Shown: positions 34,088 through 42,250, counted from the stretch's first letter. The stretch is 64,000 bases of DNA from Rhodocyclaceae bacterium (GCA_026415155.1 JAOAHQ010000067.1:124001-188000); one strand, 5' to 3'. Numbers and translations are program-made. The notes: generated by a model from the letters alone, not told the origin.

Positions 34088-34308
34088 GTCCGCTTGCGTG
34101 CCCATGCGATGGCGTCGGCGACGTCCTCCGGCGTGATTCCCAAAGCTTCCAGCTTCGCCCGCACGGCTTCTCCCTGCTGCAGGCGAACCGGGGTCAGGAC
34201 GATTTTGCCGCCCTCGACGGCGACATCATAGTAGTCCGCCTCGCCAGTTTGTTGGACGATGGCCTTGGGGAGGGTGATTTGGTTCTTGCTCGTGCGTTTG
34301 GCCAACAT
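34084..34308 (-). CDS. AbrB-fold antitoxin
   Basis: A 74-residue protein with an AbrB/MazE-like N-terminus (MLAKRTSKNQITLPKAIVQQTGEADYYDVAVEGGKIVLTPVRL) and a C-terminal helix (VRAKLEALGITPEDVADAIAWARKR). Antitoxins of this form pair with COG1569 PIN toxins, as here, where the stop overlaps the toxin ATG. A short inverted repeat AGGAT/ATCCT lies about 30 bp upstream but is too short to call an operator. Confidence 0.85.
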   Translation of the reverse strand: MLAKRTSKNQITLPKAIVQQTGEADYYDVAVEGGKIVLTPVRLQQGEAVRAKLEALGITPEDVADAIAWARKRT

Positions 34309-34394
34309 GGCGGTTCCTTGAGGTAATGAAGTAAGGATTCCATTCTATCCTCGCTCCCTCTTGTAGGGCACGAGAAAGATTGCGGCGGAGCAAG

Positions 34395-34423
34395 AAAAAA
34401 GCCGCGCCTGCTTTGGCGCGGCT
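34395..34423 (-). terminator. Rho-independent terminator of the octahaem cytochrome operon
   Basis: On the minus strand a 9-bp stem (AGCCGCGCC / GGCGCGGCT, plus-strand arms 34400-34408 and 34415-34423) is followed by a run of T. It lies 64 bp after the cytochrome b stop. Confidence 0.88.
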
Positions 34424-34428
34424 CCTGG

Positions 34429-34451
34429 GCCGTCCCGCCAGCGCCGACTTT
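34429..34451 (+). repeat. Dispersed 23-bp repeat, copy 10 (23/23, intergenic)
   Basis: Perfect plus-strand copy between the cytochrome b stop and the operon terminator, so it is transcribed as antisense sequence in the operon's 3' untranslated region. Confidence 0.88.
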
Positions 34452-34486
34452 CCGAGGGGCGGCGCATGGCTGGAGTCTGGCGGAGG

Positions 34487-35086
34487 CTATTCGACTTCTT
34501 CCCAGCCGGTGATCATCGCCTTGAGGTGCGAGGTCGGCGTGTGGCCGGCGGTCGTGAGATAGACGTGGGCGATCAGGAAGATCAGCATCATGAACGCCGC
34601 CACGGTGTGGAAGAAGGCCACCCATTCGAGCGAGAGATACCGGTCGAGCTGCCACTCGTCCCACTGGTCGTAGAAGAGGTAGAACCAGCCCGTAAACCAG
34701 ATCAATGGGCCGATGAAGAGCATTACGCCGAGGTAGGCGAGGCGCTGTAGCGGATTGTGCTTCCTCAGCTGGGTGGCGCGGAAGGGGTGCGGCGCATTGA
34801 CGAAGATGCCGTGGGTGTAATACTTGATCATCGCATCGACCTTGGCCAGCGTCGGGATGTACTGCTTCCATTCCCCGGTCGTGAAATGCCAGAAGATCGC
34901 GAAGATCCACAGGCCGACGAGCGTCCAGGCCGCGTTGGTGTGCAGATTCACGGCCTCCTTGAAGCCGAGGAACTTGTAGCTGCCGTGGATTTCGAAGCCG
35001 GTGACGAGCAGCGTGATGATCAGGAGCGCCTGCGACCAGTGCCAGAAGCGCTCGAAGCGTTTGAAGACGTAGATTTTTTCGGCCAT
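34487..35086 (-). CDS. Membrane cytochrome b (b561 fold), partner of octahaem cytochrome
   Basis: A 199-residue protein with four membrane helices. Helices 1, 2 and 4 carry His suited to bis-His b haems (RFERFWHWSQALL, EIHGSYK, NLHTNAAW, IFWHF, VAFFHTVAAF, IAHVYLTTAGHT). The family takes electrons from quinol or returns them to it. The start ATG 35086 was chosen because the frame upstream lies inside the cytochrome c gene. It follows the octahaem gene by 17 bp and is the likely membrane electron partner. Confidence 0.9.
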   Translation of the reverse strand: MAEKIYVFKRFERFWHWSQALLIITLLVTGFEIHGSYKFLGFKEAVNLHTNAAWTLVGLWIFAIFWHFTTGEWKQYIPTLAKVDAMIKYYTHGIFVNAPHPFRATQLRKHNPLQRLAYLGVMLFIGPLIWFTGWFYLFYDQWDEWQLDRYLSLEWVAFFHTVAAFMMLIFLIAHVYLTTAGHTPTSHLKAMITGWEEVE

Positions 35087-35103
35087 CGCGAATCTCCTCG
35101 TGT

Positions 35104-36768
35104 TCAGTGTGCGCTGCCACGTTTCTTGTACATGACGATACGGATGCCGCCGTGGATCAGGACGCCGATCAGCGTCAAGAGCGCGAGCGTCCAGCCGATC
35201 CGGTCGAGCCAGGGATTGGCGCTGCGGCCGGGCAGATACAGGCCTGGCACCTTGTCGAGGCGGCCGACGCCGGAACCGGGCTGGTGGCATTGCGCACAGC
35301 TGAGCGCATCTCCCTTGGGCGCGACCATGTGCGTGATCGGCCAGGACATCTCGGTGCTGACGAAGGCGAACTTGCCGCTGTATTCGGCGCCGATCTCTTT
35401 CATGCCCCAGGCGAGCGCCTTGTCCCAATCGAAGTTCGACCAGAAGGCCGCGTCGTCCGCGCCGTAGGTGTGGAAGACGACGAGCTGGTTGTGGCCGACG
35501 TCGTAGGGCTGCTTGCCGGTGAAGCGCTTGATCGGCCAAACCTTGGACTTGCCATCGTCGGGCGAGCCTTTGAAGCGGTTGATCTGCACGACCTGGCTGG
35601 GATCGAGCTTGGTCTCGCGCAGCGTGTATTCGACCTCGCCATTGAACCAGATGTATTCGGGGATCACGTTCGATTCATAGCGGAAGTCGCCTTTCTTGCT
35701 GTTGTAGGCCTCGTGGCCGGCACTGTCCTTGATGACGAAGGGCTTGCCATTCTTGTCGAGCTTGCCGGCCGTCGACCAGTCCCACATCATCTTCGTCGGC
35801 CGGCCGCCGCGCGCATATTCCGGAATGTGGCAGACCTGGCAGGCGAGCTTCTCGGCGTGCTGATTGAGACGGGCGCCCTCGCGGTTGTCTTGGTGCGGCG
35901 CGTCGCCGTGGCATGACTGGCAGGAGGCGGGGTTGCCTCCTTCCTTGCCGCGGATGAACTTGCCACTGGCCTTCGCGGTCGGGGCGTAACGGCTGCCTGG
36001 CACGGCATGGCCCGAGGTGGCATGGCAGGTGCCGCAGCTGAAGTTGAGCCCGTCCTTGTCCATGTGCACGTCGAGATACTTCTTCGGCGCCTTCAATGAA
36101 CTGTCGAGATCGCCGTGCTTCACCGCATCGCCGCCGCCGCCATAGAAGTGGCAGGTGCCGCAGTTGTTGCGCGTCGTCTTGCCGACGCTCTGGGCGATCT
36201 TCCTGAGATCCTGCGCCTTGAGGATCTTGCCCGAGCCAGGCGGGAATTCCATGTCTTTGTAGACCGCGTGGCCCGCGAGGCCCGGCACCTTCTTGTAGGT
36301 GCCGGTCTGCTCGTGGCAGACGAGGCAATCGACGTTCTTTTCGGAGGTGAAATCGAACTTGTCGTCCTTCCAGCCGTAACCGACGTGGCAGGCCGTGCAG
36401 AACTCGTAGTTCGAGGGAATCGCGGTGCAGAAGTTGTTGATGACGTTCTTCTTGCCGAGCCGCTGGTTGGTCTTCGGGTTGAGGAATTCCCAGGTCCAGT
36501 GCTGCGTCGCATGGACCTGCTTGGCCGCCTCGGTGTGGCAGGAGAGGCAGGCTTCGGTGACCTCGGGGCCGCTCTTGAAGTCTTTTTGCAGCTCCTTGAA
36601 CTTCGAGTGGTCGGCCGTGGAGGTCGATTTCTTCGCCTCCTCGTTGCTCACAGGGCCGTAGGCATGCGCGCCAGGCGCGACCGTCGGCACAGCCGTCGTG
36701 GCCGCGAGCGCCGGCAGCGCGCCTGCCGTGGCAAGCCAGAGGCTGAGAGAGGTGATGAAGATGCGCAT
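35104..36768 (-). CDS. Octahaem c-type cytochrome, tetrathionate reductase (OTR) family
   Basis: A 554-residue exported protein with a signal peptide (1-22) and eight CXXCH motifs, at His78, 128, 152, 207, 249, 287, 314 and 495. This number and spacing match the Shewanella OTR-type octahaem cytochromes, which reduce tetrathionate, nitrite or hydroxylamine in vitro. Unlike the soluble Shewanella protein it ends in a membrane helix (about 525-545) and basic tail, so it is anchored in the inner membrane facing the periplasm. A strong AAGGAGG precedes ATG 36768. It is the middle gene of a DUF302 / octahaem / cytochrome b operon. Its natural substrate is not known. Confidence 0.92.
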   Translation of the reverse strand: MRIFITSLSLWLATAGALPALAATTAVPTVAPGAHAYGPVSNEEAKKSTSTADHSKFKELQKDFKSGPEVTEACLSCHTEAAKQVHATQHWTWEFLNPKTNQRLGKKNVINNFCTAIPSNYEFCTACHVGYGWKDDKFDFTSEKNVDCLVCHEQTGTYKKVPGLAGHAVYKDMEFPPGSGKILKAQDLRKIAQSVGKTTRNNCGTCHFYGGGGDAVKHGDLDSSLKAPKKYLDVHMDKDGLNFSCGTCHATSGHAVPGSRYAPTAKASGKFIRGKEGGNPASCQSCHGDAPHQDNREGARLNQHAEKLACQVCHIPEYARGGRPTKMMWDWSTAGKLDKNGKPFVIKDSAGHEAYNSKKGDFRYESNVIPEYIWFNGEVEYTLRETKLDPSQVVQINRFKGSPDDGKSKVWPIKRFTGKQPYDVGHNQLVVFHTYGADDAAFWSNFDWDKALAWGMKEIGAEYSGKFAFVSTEMSWPITHMVAPKGDALSCAQCHQPGSGVGRLDKVPGLYLPGRSANPWLDRIGWTLALLTLIGVLIHGGIRIVMYKKRGSAH

Positions 36769-36778
36769 GATCGCCTCC

Positions 36779-37327
36779 TTAGCAACCGCCGCCACCGCCG
36801 CCGCCGGCGCCGCCGCCTTCGCCGCCCGCCTTGGGCAGGATCATCGGGGGCGCGGGCTTGGAGGGGTCGAAGATCAGGAATTTCTTCTGATCCTCGGCGA
36901 CCTGCTTCATGATGCCGCCGACGAGCGGGCCGAACATCGGGCCCATGAGGCCGGCGTTCATGTTGGCGATATAGACCTTGCCGTCGTTCTTCTTATAGAC
37001 GGAGATCTTGCAGGGCATCAGGATCGAGAGAAAGCGCACCGTGTCTTCCTTGAGGATCGGGGCCGAATACTTGGTGCTGCAGGCCTCGATCATCATGACG
37101 GGCAGGGTGTTGCCCCCATCGGCCTCGATGGCGCGGGCCGGGTTGCGCAGGCCGGAGAGCGTCCAGCCGTTGCCGGTGGCCTGGATGTTGTGCTGGATGC
37201 GAGCGATCGTTTCTTCCATGCCGAAGGGGCTTTCGCGCTCCTCGAACATGAGCCCGCCCATGAAGTTCCAGACGAGCACGGCGACCGTGACGACGCCGGC
37301 GATGAAACCGCCAATGAATTTCAGCAT
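36779..37327 (-). CDS. DUF302 protein, membrane-anchored, glycine-rich C-terminus
   Basis: A 182-residue protein with an N-terminal membrane helix (about 4-24) and a DUF302-like domain (about 35-140: EETIARIQHNIQATGNGWTLSGLRNP, VMMIEACSTKYSAPILKEDTVRFLSILMPCKISVY). The conserved Cys residues of the domain are kept. The tail ends in a Gly-run and a terminal Cys, which could bind metal or haem. It is the first gene of the octahaem cytochrome operon, 10 bp before the next gene, and this gene set recurs together in other bacteria. Its molecular role is unknown. Confidence 0.85.
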   Translation of the reverse strand: MLKFIGGFIAGVVTVAVLVWNFMGGLMFEERESPFGMEETIARIQHNIQATGNGWTLSGLRNPARAIEADGGNTLPVMMIEACSTKYSAPILKEDTVRFLSILMPCKISVYKKNDGKVYIANMNAGLMGPMFGPLVGGIMKQVAEDQKKFLIFDPSKPAPPMILPKAGGEGGGAGGGGGGGC

Positions 37328-37405
37328 GATGTTCCCCCATTCATCAAGAAATCCCCGTGGGCCAGCCCGGCGACCTCTATCGTGCGAGCCGGCTTTATGA
37401 GCTGC

Positions 37406-37446
37406 AAAATAATACGAATCGCGCGGGACTTATTGAGCTAAGTCAA
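37406..37446 (-). promoter_or_regulatory. Candidate FNR-dependent promoter of the octahaem operon
   Basis: TTGAGCTAAGTCAA at 37433-37446 keeps both TTGA/TCAA half-sites of an FNR site at the correct 14-bp length. On the minus strand an AT-rich -10 region (TATTATTTT, 37414-37406) follows 18-21 nt later, near the spacing of class II FNR promoters. The start codon of the DUF302 gene is about 105 bp downstream. Anaerobic induction is inferred. Confidence 0.5.
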
Positions 37447-37563
37447 CAGTGGATCAGAATATTAGAAGTGTCTGAATCTCGCTCAGGCCGTCATCTCGTT
37501 GCAAGATTTCGGCGGGATAGTGTGATCGTTCGGGGTCGGATCGTTTGGATCGAGAAATTTCAA

Positions 37564-37771
37564 CCCAGATTGTCCATTGGAACGCGAGCGGCGCTCGTCG
37601 GCGAGGGCGAGCAGATCTGCGTTCGTGCGACGAGTCCATAGCGTTGCCTCTGGACGAGGAGCACGGGCGCGCAGAGATGCCGCCCGCAGCCCGAGCGCCG
37701 CCGCGTAGGGCAGTGCGAATGTCGTTGAGCTTCCTCATGGATGGCCTGCCCGGTCTAATGGACAATCTGGC
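37564..37771. repeat. Inverted-repeat-bounded 208-bp segment, possible second MITE relic
   Basis: Arms CCAGATTGTCCATTGG (37565-37580) and its near reverse complement (37755-37770) match at 15 of 16 positions and face each other. TTCAA lies just outside both arms, at 37559-37563 and 37772-37776, as a possible target duplication. No gene can be supported in the interior, and no similarity to the 32.5-kb element was seen. Together with the region up to 37433 it makes up a gene-free stretch of about 460 bp. Confidence 0.4.
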
Positions 37772-37789
37772 TTCAAGCCCGAGGTGCTC

Positions 37790-38014
37790 ATGAGCTCTGC
37801 TACTCATCCTCCTCTCACGCGCTGCTGCGAGTGCTGCGCCTATTTCGTCCCTCATGAGAAGGGCACGGGAAGCTGTCACCGCTTCCCGCCCGTCTTCGCC
37901 GGCGATCGCTTGTCCAATGAGCATCACCATTGGCGCTTCCCGCTCGTGCATCGGCATGCCTGGTGCGGCGAGTTTCAGGCACGCGCCTCTGGCGAGGGGC
38001 CCGGATGCGCCTGA
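37790..38014 (+). CDS. Small cysteine/histidine-rich hypothetical protein
   Basis: A 74-residue soluble protein with CCECC (12-16), GSCHRFPP (27-34), an EHHHW stretch (44-48) and HAWCGEF (56-62). The Cys and His arrangement suggests a zinc or iron-sulfur site; short proteins with a terminal WCGEF motif occur as uncharacterised proteins in several bacteria. I chose ATG 37790 over GTG 37784. It overlaps the arginase-like gene by 10 bp, so the two are probably translated together. Function unknown. Confidence 0.65.
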   Translation: MSSATHPPLTRCCECCAYFVPHEKGTGSCHRFPPVFAGDRLSNEHHHWRFPLVHRHAWCGEFQARASGEGPGCA

Positions 38015-38886
38015 CCGATGTCATCGGCGTGGCGAGCGGCCTGGGAGCATCCAATCCCGGCTGCCAGGACGGGCCGGAGGTCTTGCGCAGCCTGGGCTTT
38101 TTTCGCGACCTCGACTGGCCGCCGGGCGCCTGCGCCTGGCGCGACATCGTGCGCCCGCCCGCCGAGCCGGGCCTCACGGCCCTCGAACGGGTGGCGAGGG
38201 TGGCCGAGGCGGTCCATGAGCGGGTCGCGGAAAGCCTCCGCGCAGGGCATTTCCCGCTCGTCATCGGCGGCGACCACTCGCTGGCGATCGGCACCTGGTC
38301 GGGGGTGCAAACCGCCCTGGGCCATGAAGGCCGCCTGGGCCTGGTGTGGATCGACGCCCACATGGACAGCCATACCTTCGAGACCACGCCTTCGCGCGCG
38401 ATCCACGGCATGCCGCTTGCCTGCCTTTTGGGGCAGGGCGAGCCGCGCTTGACGAACATCGGCGGAGAAGGCGCCAAGCTGTTGCCCGAGGATGTCTGCC
38501 TGATCGGCGTGCGCAGCTTCGAATCCGGCGAGGCCGATTTGCTCAAGCGGCTCGGCGTGCGCGTCTATTTCATGGACGAGGTACGCCGGCGCGGCCTATC
38601 TGAAGTCTTTCATGAGGCCTGGCAGCGGGTGATGAGACATGCCGCTCATGGCGGCATCAGTCTCGATCTCGATGCGCTCGATCCCGAGGAGGAACCGGGG
38701 GTGGGCACGCCCGTCGCGGGAGGGCTTTGCCGCGCCGAACTTATCGCCGCCTTACGGAGCCTGCGCGACGATAGAAGGCTGCGCTGCCTCGAGATCGTCG
38801 AATACAACCCCCATGCCGATCGCTGTTTTGCGACGGCGCGGGCGGTGCATGATCTATGCGCCTCGGTGAGCGGCGGCGCGCCATGA
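38005..38886 (+). CDS. rocF: Arginase
   Basis: A 293-residue ureohydrolase. The binuclear manganese site is complete: GGDHS (88-92), DAHMD (117-121) and SLDLDALDP, plus the C-terminal EIVEYNP. The overall form (MRLTDVIGVASGLGASNPGCQDGP start) is of arginase rather than agmatinase type, so it should split arginine to ornithine and urea; agmatinase or formimidoglutamase activity is less likely. A GAGGGG ribosome site precedes ATG 38005. No urease or ornithine genes are adjacent. Confidence 0.9.
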   Translation: MRLTDVIGVASGLGASNPGCQDGPEVLRSLGFFRDLDWPPGACAWRDIVRPPAEPGLTALERVARVAEAVHERVAESLRAGHFPLVIGGDHSLAIGTWSGVQTALGHEGRLGLVWIDAHMDSHTFETTPSRAIHGMPLACLLGQGEPRLTNIGGEGAKLLPEDVCLIGVRSFESGEADLLKRLGVRVYFMDEVRRRGLSEVFHEAWQRVMRHAAHGGISLDLDALDPEEEPGVGTPVAGGLCRAELIAALRSLRDDRRLRCLEIVEYNPHADRCFATARAVHDLCASVSGGAP

Positions 38887-38892
38887 GCGCAT

Positions 38893-38926
38893 TTGTCACG
38901 ATGCCGTCATGAAACGGTGCTAGTGT
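38893..38926 (+). promoter_or_regulatory. Pho-box promoter upstream of the PAS protein
   Basis: TTGTCAC (38893-38899), 4 nt, CCGTCAT (38904-38910), 10 nt, then TAGTGT (38921-38926). Spacing equals that of the pstS and phoX promoters in this window; the half-sites match CTGTCAY at six and six of seven positions. Confidence 0.6.
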
Positions 38927-38969
38927 CGGCGGCCATCTTCACAACAAAGCCGACGAGGAGCCGCCGATC

Positions 38970-39359
38970 ATGAGCGCCGTGCAATTGCAGCCTGTCCGCA
39001 GCTTTTCCTCCGCCTTCGAGGCGGGGAATATCCTGCCCACAGGGGAAGAAGGGCTTGTTGCCTTGGTGTTGGACGGACGCGGCGTCATCGTCGAGTGCGA
39101 TCCGCAGGGCGAATCCTTGTTTGGCTATCCTTGTGCCGACCTGGTCGGGCAGCATGTCTCGCTGTTGATCCCAGAACTCGCGAATCTCGAGTTCCTCCAG
39201 GGCGGGCAGCCGAATTCGCGCCTGCGCTATCGCAGCCGCATCGGCTACCGTTTCAGCGTGCTGCGCCGCAACGGCGAGCGTTTTGCGGCGATCCTCTTCC
39301 TCAACTGCCTCGAGAGCGCACGCGAAGTGCGCATGTCGCTGATCGTGCGGCCTGCCTAG
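38970..39359 (+). CDS. Single-domain PAS protein
   Basis: A 129-residue protein. Residues 30-127 form a PAS domain (LVALVLDGRGVIVECDPQGESLFGYPCADLVGQHVSLLIPEL) with no output domain attached. Such proteins act as sensors or partner proteins for kinases or GGDEF enzymes. A Pho-box promoter lies 44-77 bp upstream, so it may be made under phosphate limitation. The stop overlaps that of the convergent HD-GYP gene by 4 bp. Partner unknown. Confidence 0.82.
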   Translation: MSAVQLQPVRSFSSAFEAGNILPTGEEGLVALVLDGRGVIVECDPQGESLFGYPCADLVGQHVSLLIPELANLEFLQGGQPNSRLRYRSRIGYRFSVLRRNGERFAAILFLNCLESAREVRMSLIVRPA

Positions 39360-42109
39360 ACTGCCTCGGCACGAGGGCTGAGAAGCTCGGCATAGCGCGC
39401 CGGAATGTCGCTGTCGATGAAGAGCTTGAGCAAGTCGGCGTCGAGGTGGCCGCGCCGCGCCATGTCGTGCATGACGGCCAGCGCCTCGGCCGCCGATTTC
39501 CCTGTCTTGTAAGGGCGGTCACCGGCCGTCAAGGCTTCGAAGACGTCGGCGATCGCGAGGATGCGCGCGGCGAGCGAGAGTTCTCGGGCCGTCTTACCGA
39601 AAGGATAGCCGCTGCCGTCCAGGTGCTCATGATGGGCGCCGGCCGTCTCGGGTACCGAAGCGAGCTCGGCTGGAAAAGGCAGCGTCGAGAGCATCGAGAT
39701 CGTGCCGAGGATGTGGGCGTTGATGAGGTAGCGCTCTTCCGCCGTCAGGGTGCCGCGCCTGACGCTCAGGCAATAGAGCTCGCCGAGGTTGAGGCGGTGG
39801 CGGGGGCGGTGCAGGCGCAGGGGCGCCGCCGGGCCCTCGCTCGGCGGCGGATCGCCGGGCAGGTCGATGAGATGCTCGAGCCGGTCGGCGAGCAGATGTT
39901 CGGGCGCGGGCAGCGGACGCGCGGGCGTGGCGGACTTGCGCCGCAGTTCTTCCGCCGCGATGCCGAGACGATCGTCAAGCGTGCGTAGCCAGGTGCGATT
40001 ACCGATCGCGACCAAGCGGGCAAGGTCGGCCTCGTCGAGTTCCCGCTCGCCAAGGTTGCAGGCCGCGACGAAGGCGAAATCCTCATCGAGTTCGCGCCAG
40101 GCTTGCTCGAGCGCCTCGCGCAAGGCGGCCTCCTCGCCCCCTTGCGCCCGCGCCTGCCAATAAGCGATTTCGGCATCGCGCTTGAGCACCTCGAAGCGCA
40201 TGCGGATTTCGTGGATGCGGTTATAGACCGCATCGAGCTTCGTCGCCTTGTCGCCGACGTAATCCGGCACGAACAGCTTGCCGCAGTCATGCAGCCAGGC
40301 GGCGAGATGAAGCGCCTCGCGGGCATGCTCGTCGAAAGGCGTGTCGCGAAAGGGGCTCTCGGGATGCGAAGTCGCTGCCTCGGCAAGCAGGGCGGCCAAG
40401 AGCGGCACGCGCTGGCAATGCGCGCCGGTGTGAGGCGAGCGGGCATCGATGGCGCCGGCCAGCATGCGCACGATGCCGTCGAGCAGCGCCTGGCGACCTT
40501 CGAGCAGTTTTTGCTTTTCGAGGCTGATCGCCAGCGTGCCCGAAAGCGCGCCGATGAAGGCGACGAGGGGCTCATCCCATGGGCCGGCCGTCAGGCTGCG
40601 CGCGAGCAGCAAGAGGCCGAGCCGATCGCCGGCGCGGTTTCTCAAGGGCACGAAGAGCGCTTCGAGCGCCTGCCCCGGAAACCAGCAGCCAAGCCATTCG
40701 AGTCCGAGCGGCAGATAGACGGGGGCAAACTGCATCTGGGTCGGGCGCTCCTTTTCGAATACGGCTACGAGCAGGGGTGTTTGCGCCGGGTTCAAGCGTT
40801 CTGGCGCTTGTGGCGCCATGCCGCCGCTGCGCTTCCAGGTCACCGGCACGAGCCGCCCGTCATGCTCGAACAGATAGAGCACGCCGGCGCCGGCCTCGGC
40901 CGCCGCCATCGTCTCGGCAACGATTTCCTCGAGCAATTGGCCGTAGTGCCGTTCGGCCGCGAGCCGGGCCGAGATGTCGAGAAAGCGCCGGATGGTGCTG
41001 CGCATTTGCGCCATCGCGTCGGCAATCGCCTCGACTTCGGCGATCGGCGTCGCCGGCGTGGGGAGCTCGTCGAAGCGGAAGGCTTTGACTTCTGCAGCGC
41101 TAGCCGCGAGGCGGCGCAGCGAGTGCGTGATCTGACGCGCAATGAGCCAGATGAGCGGTGCGCTCAAGGCGAGGCCGGCGAGCGTGAAGAGCAGCATGCG
41201 CAGCAAGAGGCGGTCGGCCTCGGCGGTGACCTCGTCTTTGGGCGCAGCCATCAGCACGAGGACGGGCAGTCCCGGCACGATTTCGCTGTGATGAGCGATG
41301 GCCAGCCAGGGGCGCTGGCTGGTATCCATAAGCGTGACGAGCTTTTCACGCTGCGGCTCATTGGCAAGCGCGGCGAGCAGCGGCAAATCCAGGCTCGCCA
41401 AACTCGGCGCTGGCACGACGGCATCGACCGGCCAGGCGCCGTGCGAGCTCGCCAAGAGTCGGCCAGCGCTATCCTGGAGAGCGATCTGCATCGAAGGTGT
41501 CGCCCGCTGGCTCGACAGCAGCGCCGAGAGCTGGCTCGCATCGATGTGCGCTTCGATGCGTACGCGGCCTGCTTGATTTTCGGCACTGAGCACGAGGCCA
41601 GTGCGGGCGGATTCGGCACGCTGAGGTGCATCGAGCGAAGGGGCGGCGAGCAAGCCGAGAGCTCGATCGAAATACGCCGGGCTGCGATTTTCGAGCTCGG
41701 AGGAGCGATCGAGCCGGTAAGCGGCCGAAGCGGGCGCGCGGGCTTGCCGGCGCGCTTCGGCATGCGGCAGCGGAGTGAGCGTCCAGTCGAAGGCATCGCG
41801 CTGTCGAAAGCGCAGCGCGCGAATCTCGGGATGTTCGTCGAGCAGTTTGGCTAAGGCGGCGAGCCGTTGCCGCTCGGGTGGGGGCGCGGTTACGAGCAGG
41901 GTCAGCTGCGCCTGGATCGGCCGCCAGGCGGCGGCGAGCGCGGTCTCGCTTTCGCGCAGGCTGCGGGCAAAGAGCGCGGCGCTCTTCTCGAGCAGCAGCG
42001 CACGCTGCTGCCACCAAGCGAGTCCCCCGATACTGCCGCCGATCGAAAGCACGACGAGCGAGAACAGCGCGGTGGCGAGGAGATGGAAAGGATAACGGCG
42101 GCGCGGCAT
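39356..42109 (-). CDS. Membrane HD-GYP cyclic-di-GMP phosphodiesterase with periplasmic sensor, HAMP and GAF
   Basis: A 917-residue protein. An N-terminal helix (about 10-33), a large periplasmic sensor (about 34-300), a second helix (about 305-325), HAMP (about 325-380), a GAF-like domain (about 385-535), and an HD-GYP domain follow. The HD pair is in AAWLHDCGKLFVP and the GYP motif in HHEHLDGSGYPFG, so activity is likely. A long insertion of about 150 residues separates the two motifs, which is more than usual. A repeat copy encodes part of the periplasmic domain (AVVPAPSL). It is divergent from the CBS/GGDEF gene. Confidence 0.92.
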   Translation of the reverse strand: MPRRRYPFHLLATALFSLVVLSIGGSIGGLAWWQQRALLLEKSAALFARSLRESETALAAAWRPIQAQLTLLVTAPPPERQRLAALAKLLDEHPEIRALRFRQRDAFDWTLTPLPHAEARRQARAPASAAYRLDRSSELENRSPAYFDRALGLLAAPSLDAPQRAESARTGLVLSAENQAGRVRIEAHIDASQLSALLSSQRATPSMQIALQDSAGRLLASSHGAWPVDAVVPAPSLASLDLPLLAALANEPQREKLVTLMDTSQRPWLAIAHHSEIVPGLPVLVLMAAPKDEVTAEADRLLLRMLLFTLAGLALSAPLIWLIARQITHSLRRLAASAAEVKAFRFDELPTPATPIAEVEAIADAMAQMRSTIRRFLDISARLAAERHYGQLLEEIVAETMAAAEAGAGVLYLFEHDGRLVPVTWKRSGGMAPQAPERLNPAQTPLLVAVFEKERPTQMQFAPVYLPLGLEWLGCWFPGQALEALFVPLRNRAGDRLGLLLLARSLTAGPWDEPLVAFIGALSGTLAISLEKQKLLEGRQALLDGIVRMLAGAIDARSPHTGAHCQRVPLLAALLAEAATSHPESPFRDTPFDEHAREALHLAAWLHDCGKLFVPDYVGDKATKLDAVYNRIHEIRMRFEVLKRDAEIAYWQARAQGGEEAALREALEQAWRELDEDFAFVAACNLGERELDEADLARLVAIGNRTWLRTLDDRLGIAAEELRRKSATPARPLPAPEHLLADRLEHLIDLPGDPPPSEGPAAPLRLHRPRHRLNLGELYCLSVRRGTLTAEERYLINAHILGTISMLSTLPFPAELASVPETAGAHHEHLDGSGYPFGKTARELSLAARILAIADVFEALTAGDRPYKTGKSAAEALAVMHDMARRGHLDADLLKLFIDSDIPARYAELLSPRAEAV
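41400..41422 (-). repeat. Dispersed 23-bp repeat, copy 14 by position order (20/23, inside HD-GYP gene)
   Basis: Minus-strand copy in sense orientation with changes at positions 7, 8 and 20. It is translated as AVVPAPSL in the periplasmic domain, the same frame as the copy at 2098. Confidence 0.6.
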
Positions 42110-42170
42110 CGGTCGGTCGGATCATGACGATTCTGTGCGGGCGAGATTGCAAGTTCGTGACACACCATTC

Positions 42171-42184
42171 TTCATCAGGATGAA
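42171..42184. promoter_or_regulatory. Palindrome between divergent c-di-GMP genes
   Basis: TTCATC-AG-GATGAA is a perfect palindrome in the 141-bp gap between the HD-GYP and EAL-CBS-GGDEF genes. It could be an operator acting on both. No known regulator consensus was matched. Confidence 0.35.
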
Positions 42185-42250
42185 ACACTCTTGGCGGATA
42201 GTAGGGGAGAGATTGATCGACTGCGATGTGCCGAAGGGCGCGATCATGCG

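Noticed and set aside
34334-34351. Operator AGGAT/ATCCT upstream of the third antitoxin
   Set aside because: Arms of five bases are too short to separate from chance.
37454-37957. A 167-residue reading frame on the minus strand
   Set aside because: It is antisense to the small Cys-rich gene, is rich in Arg and Ser as shadow frames are here, and shows no domain.
40103-41854. A 583-residue plus-strand reading frame
   Set aside because: It lies wholly opposite the HD-GYP gene, which has clear domains, and its composition is that of an antisense frame in GC-rich DNA.
42169-42202. A sixth Pho-type promoter upstream of the EAL-CBS-GGDEF gene
   Set aside because: The spacing fits (a GATAGT hexamer 10 nt after the second 7-mer), but each half-site matches only four of seven bases, and the segment is better described as a palindrome.
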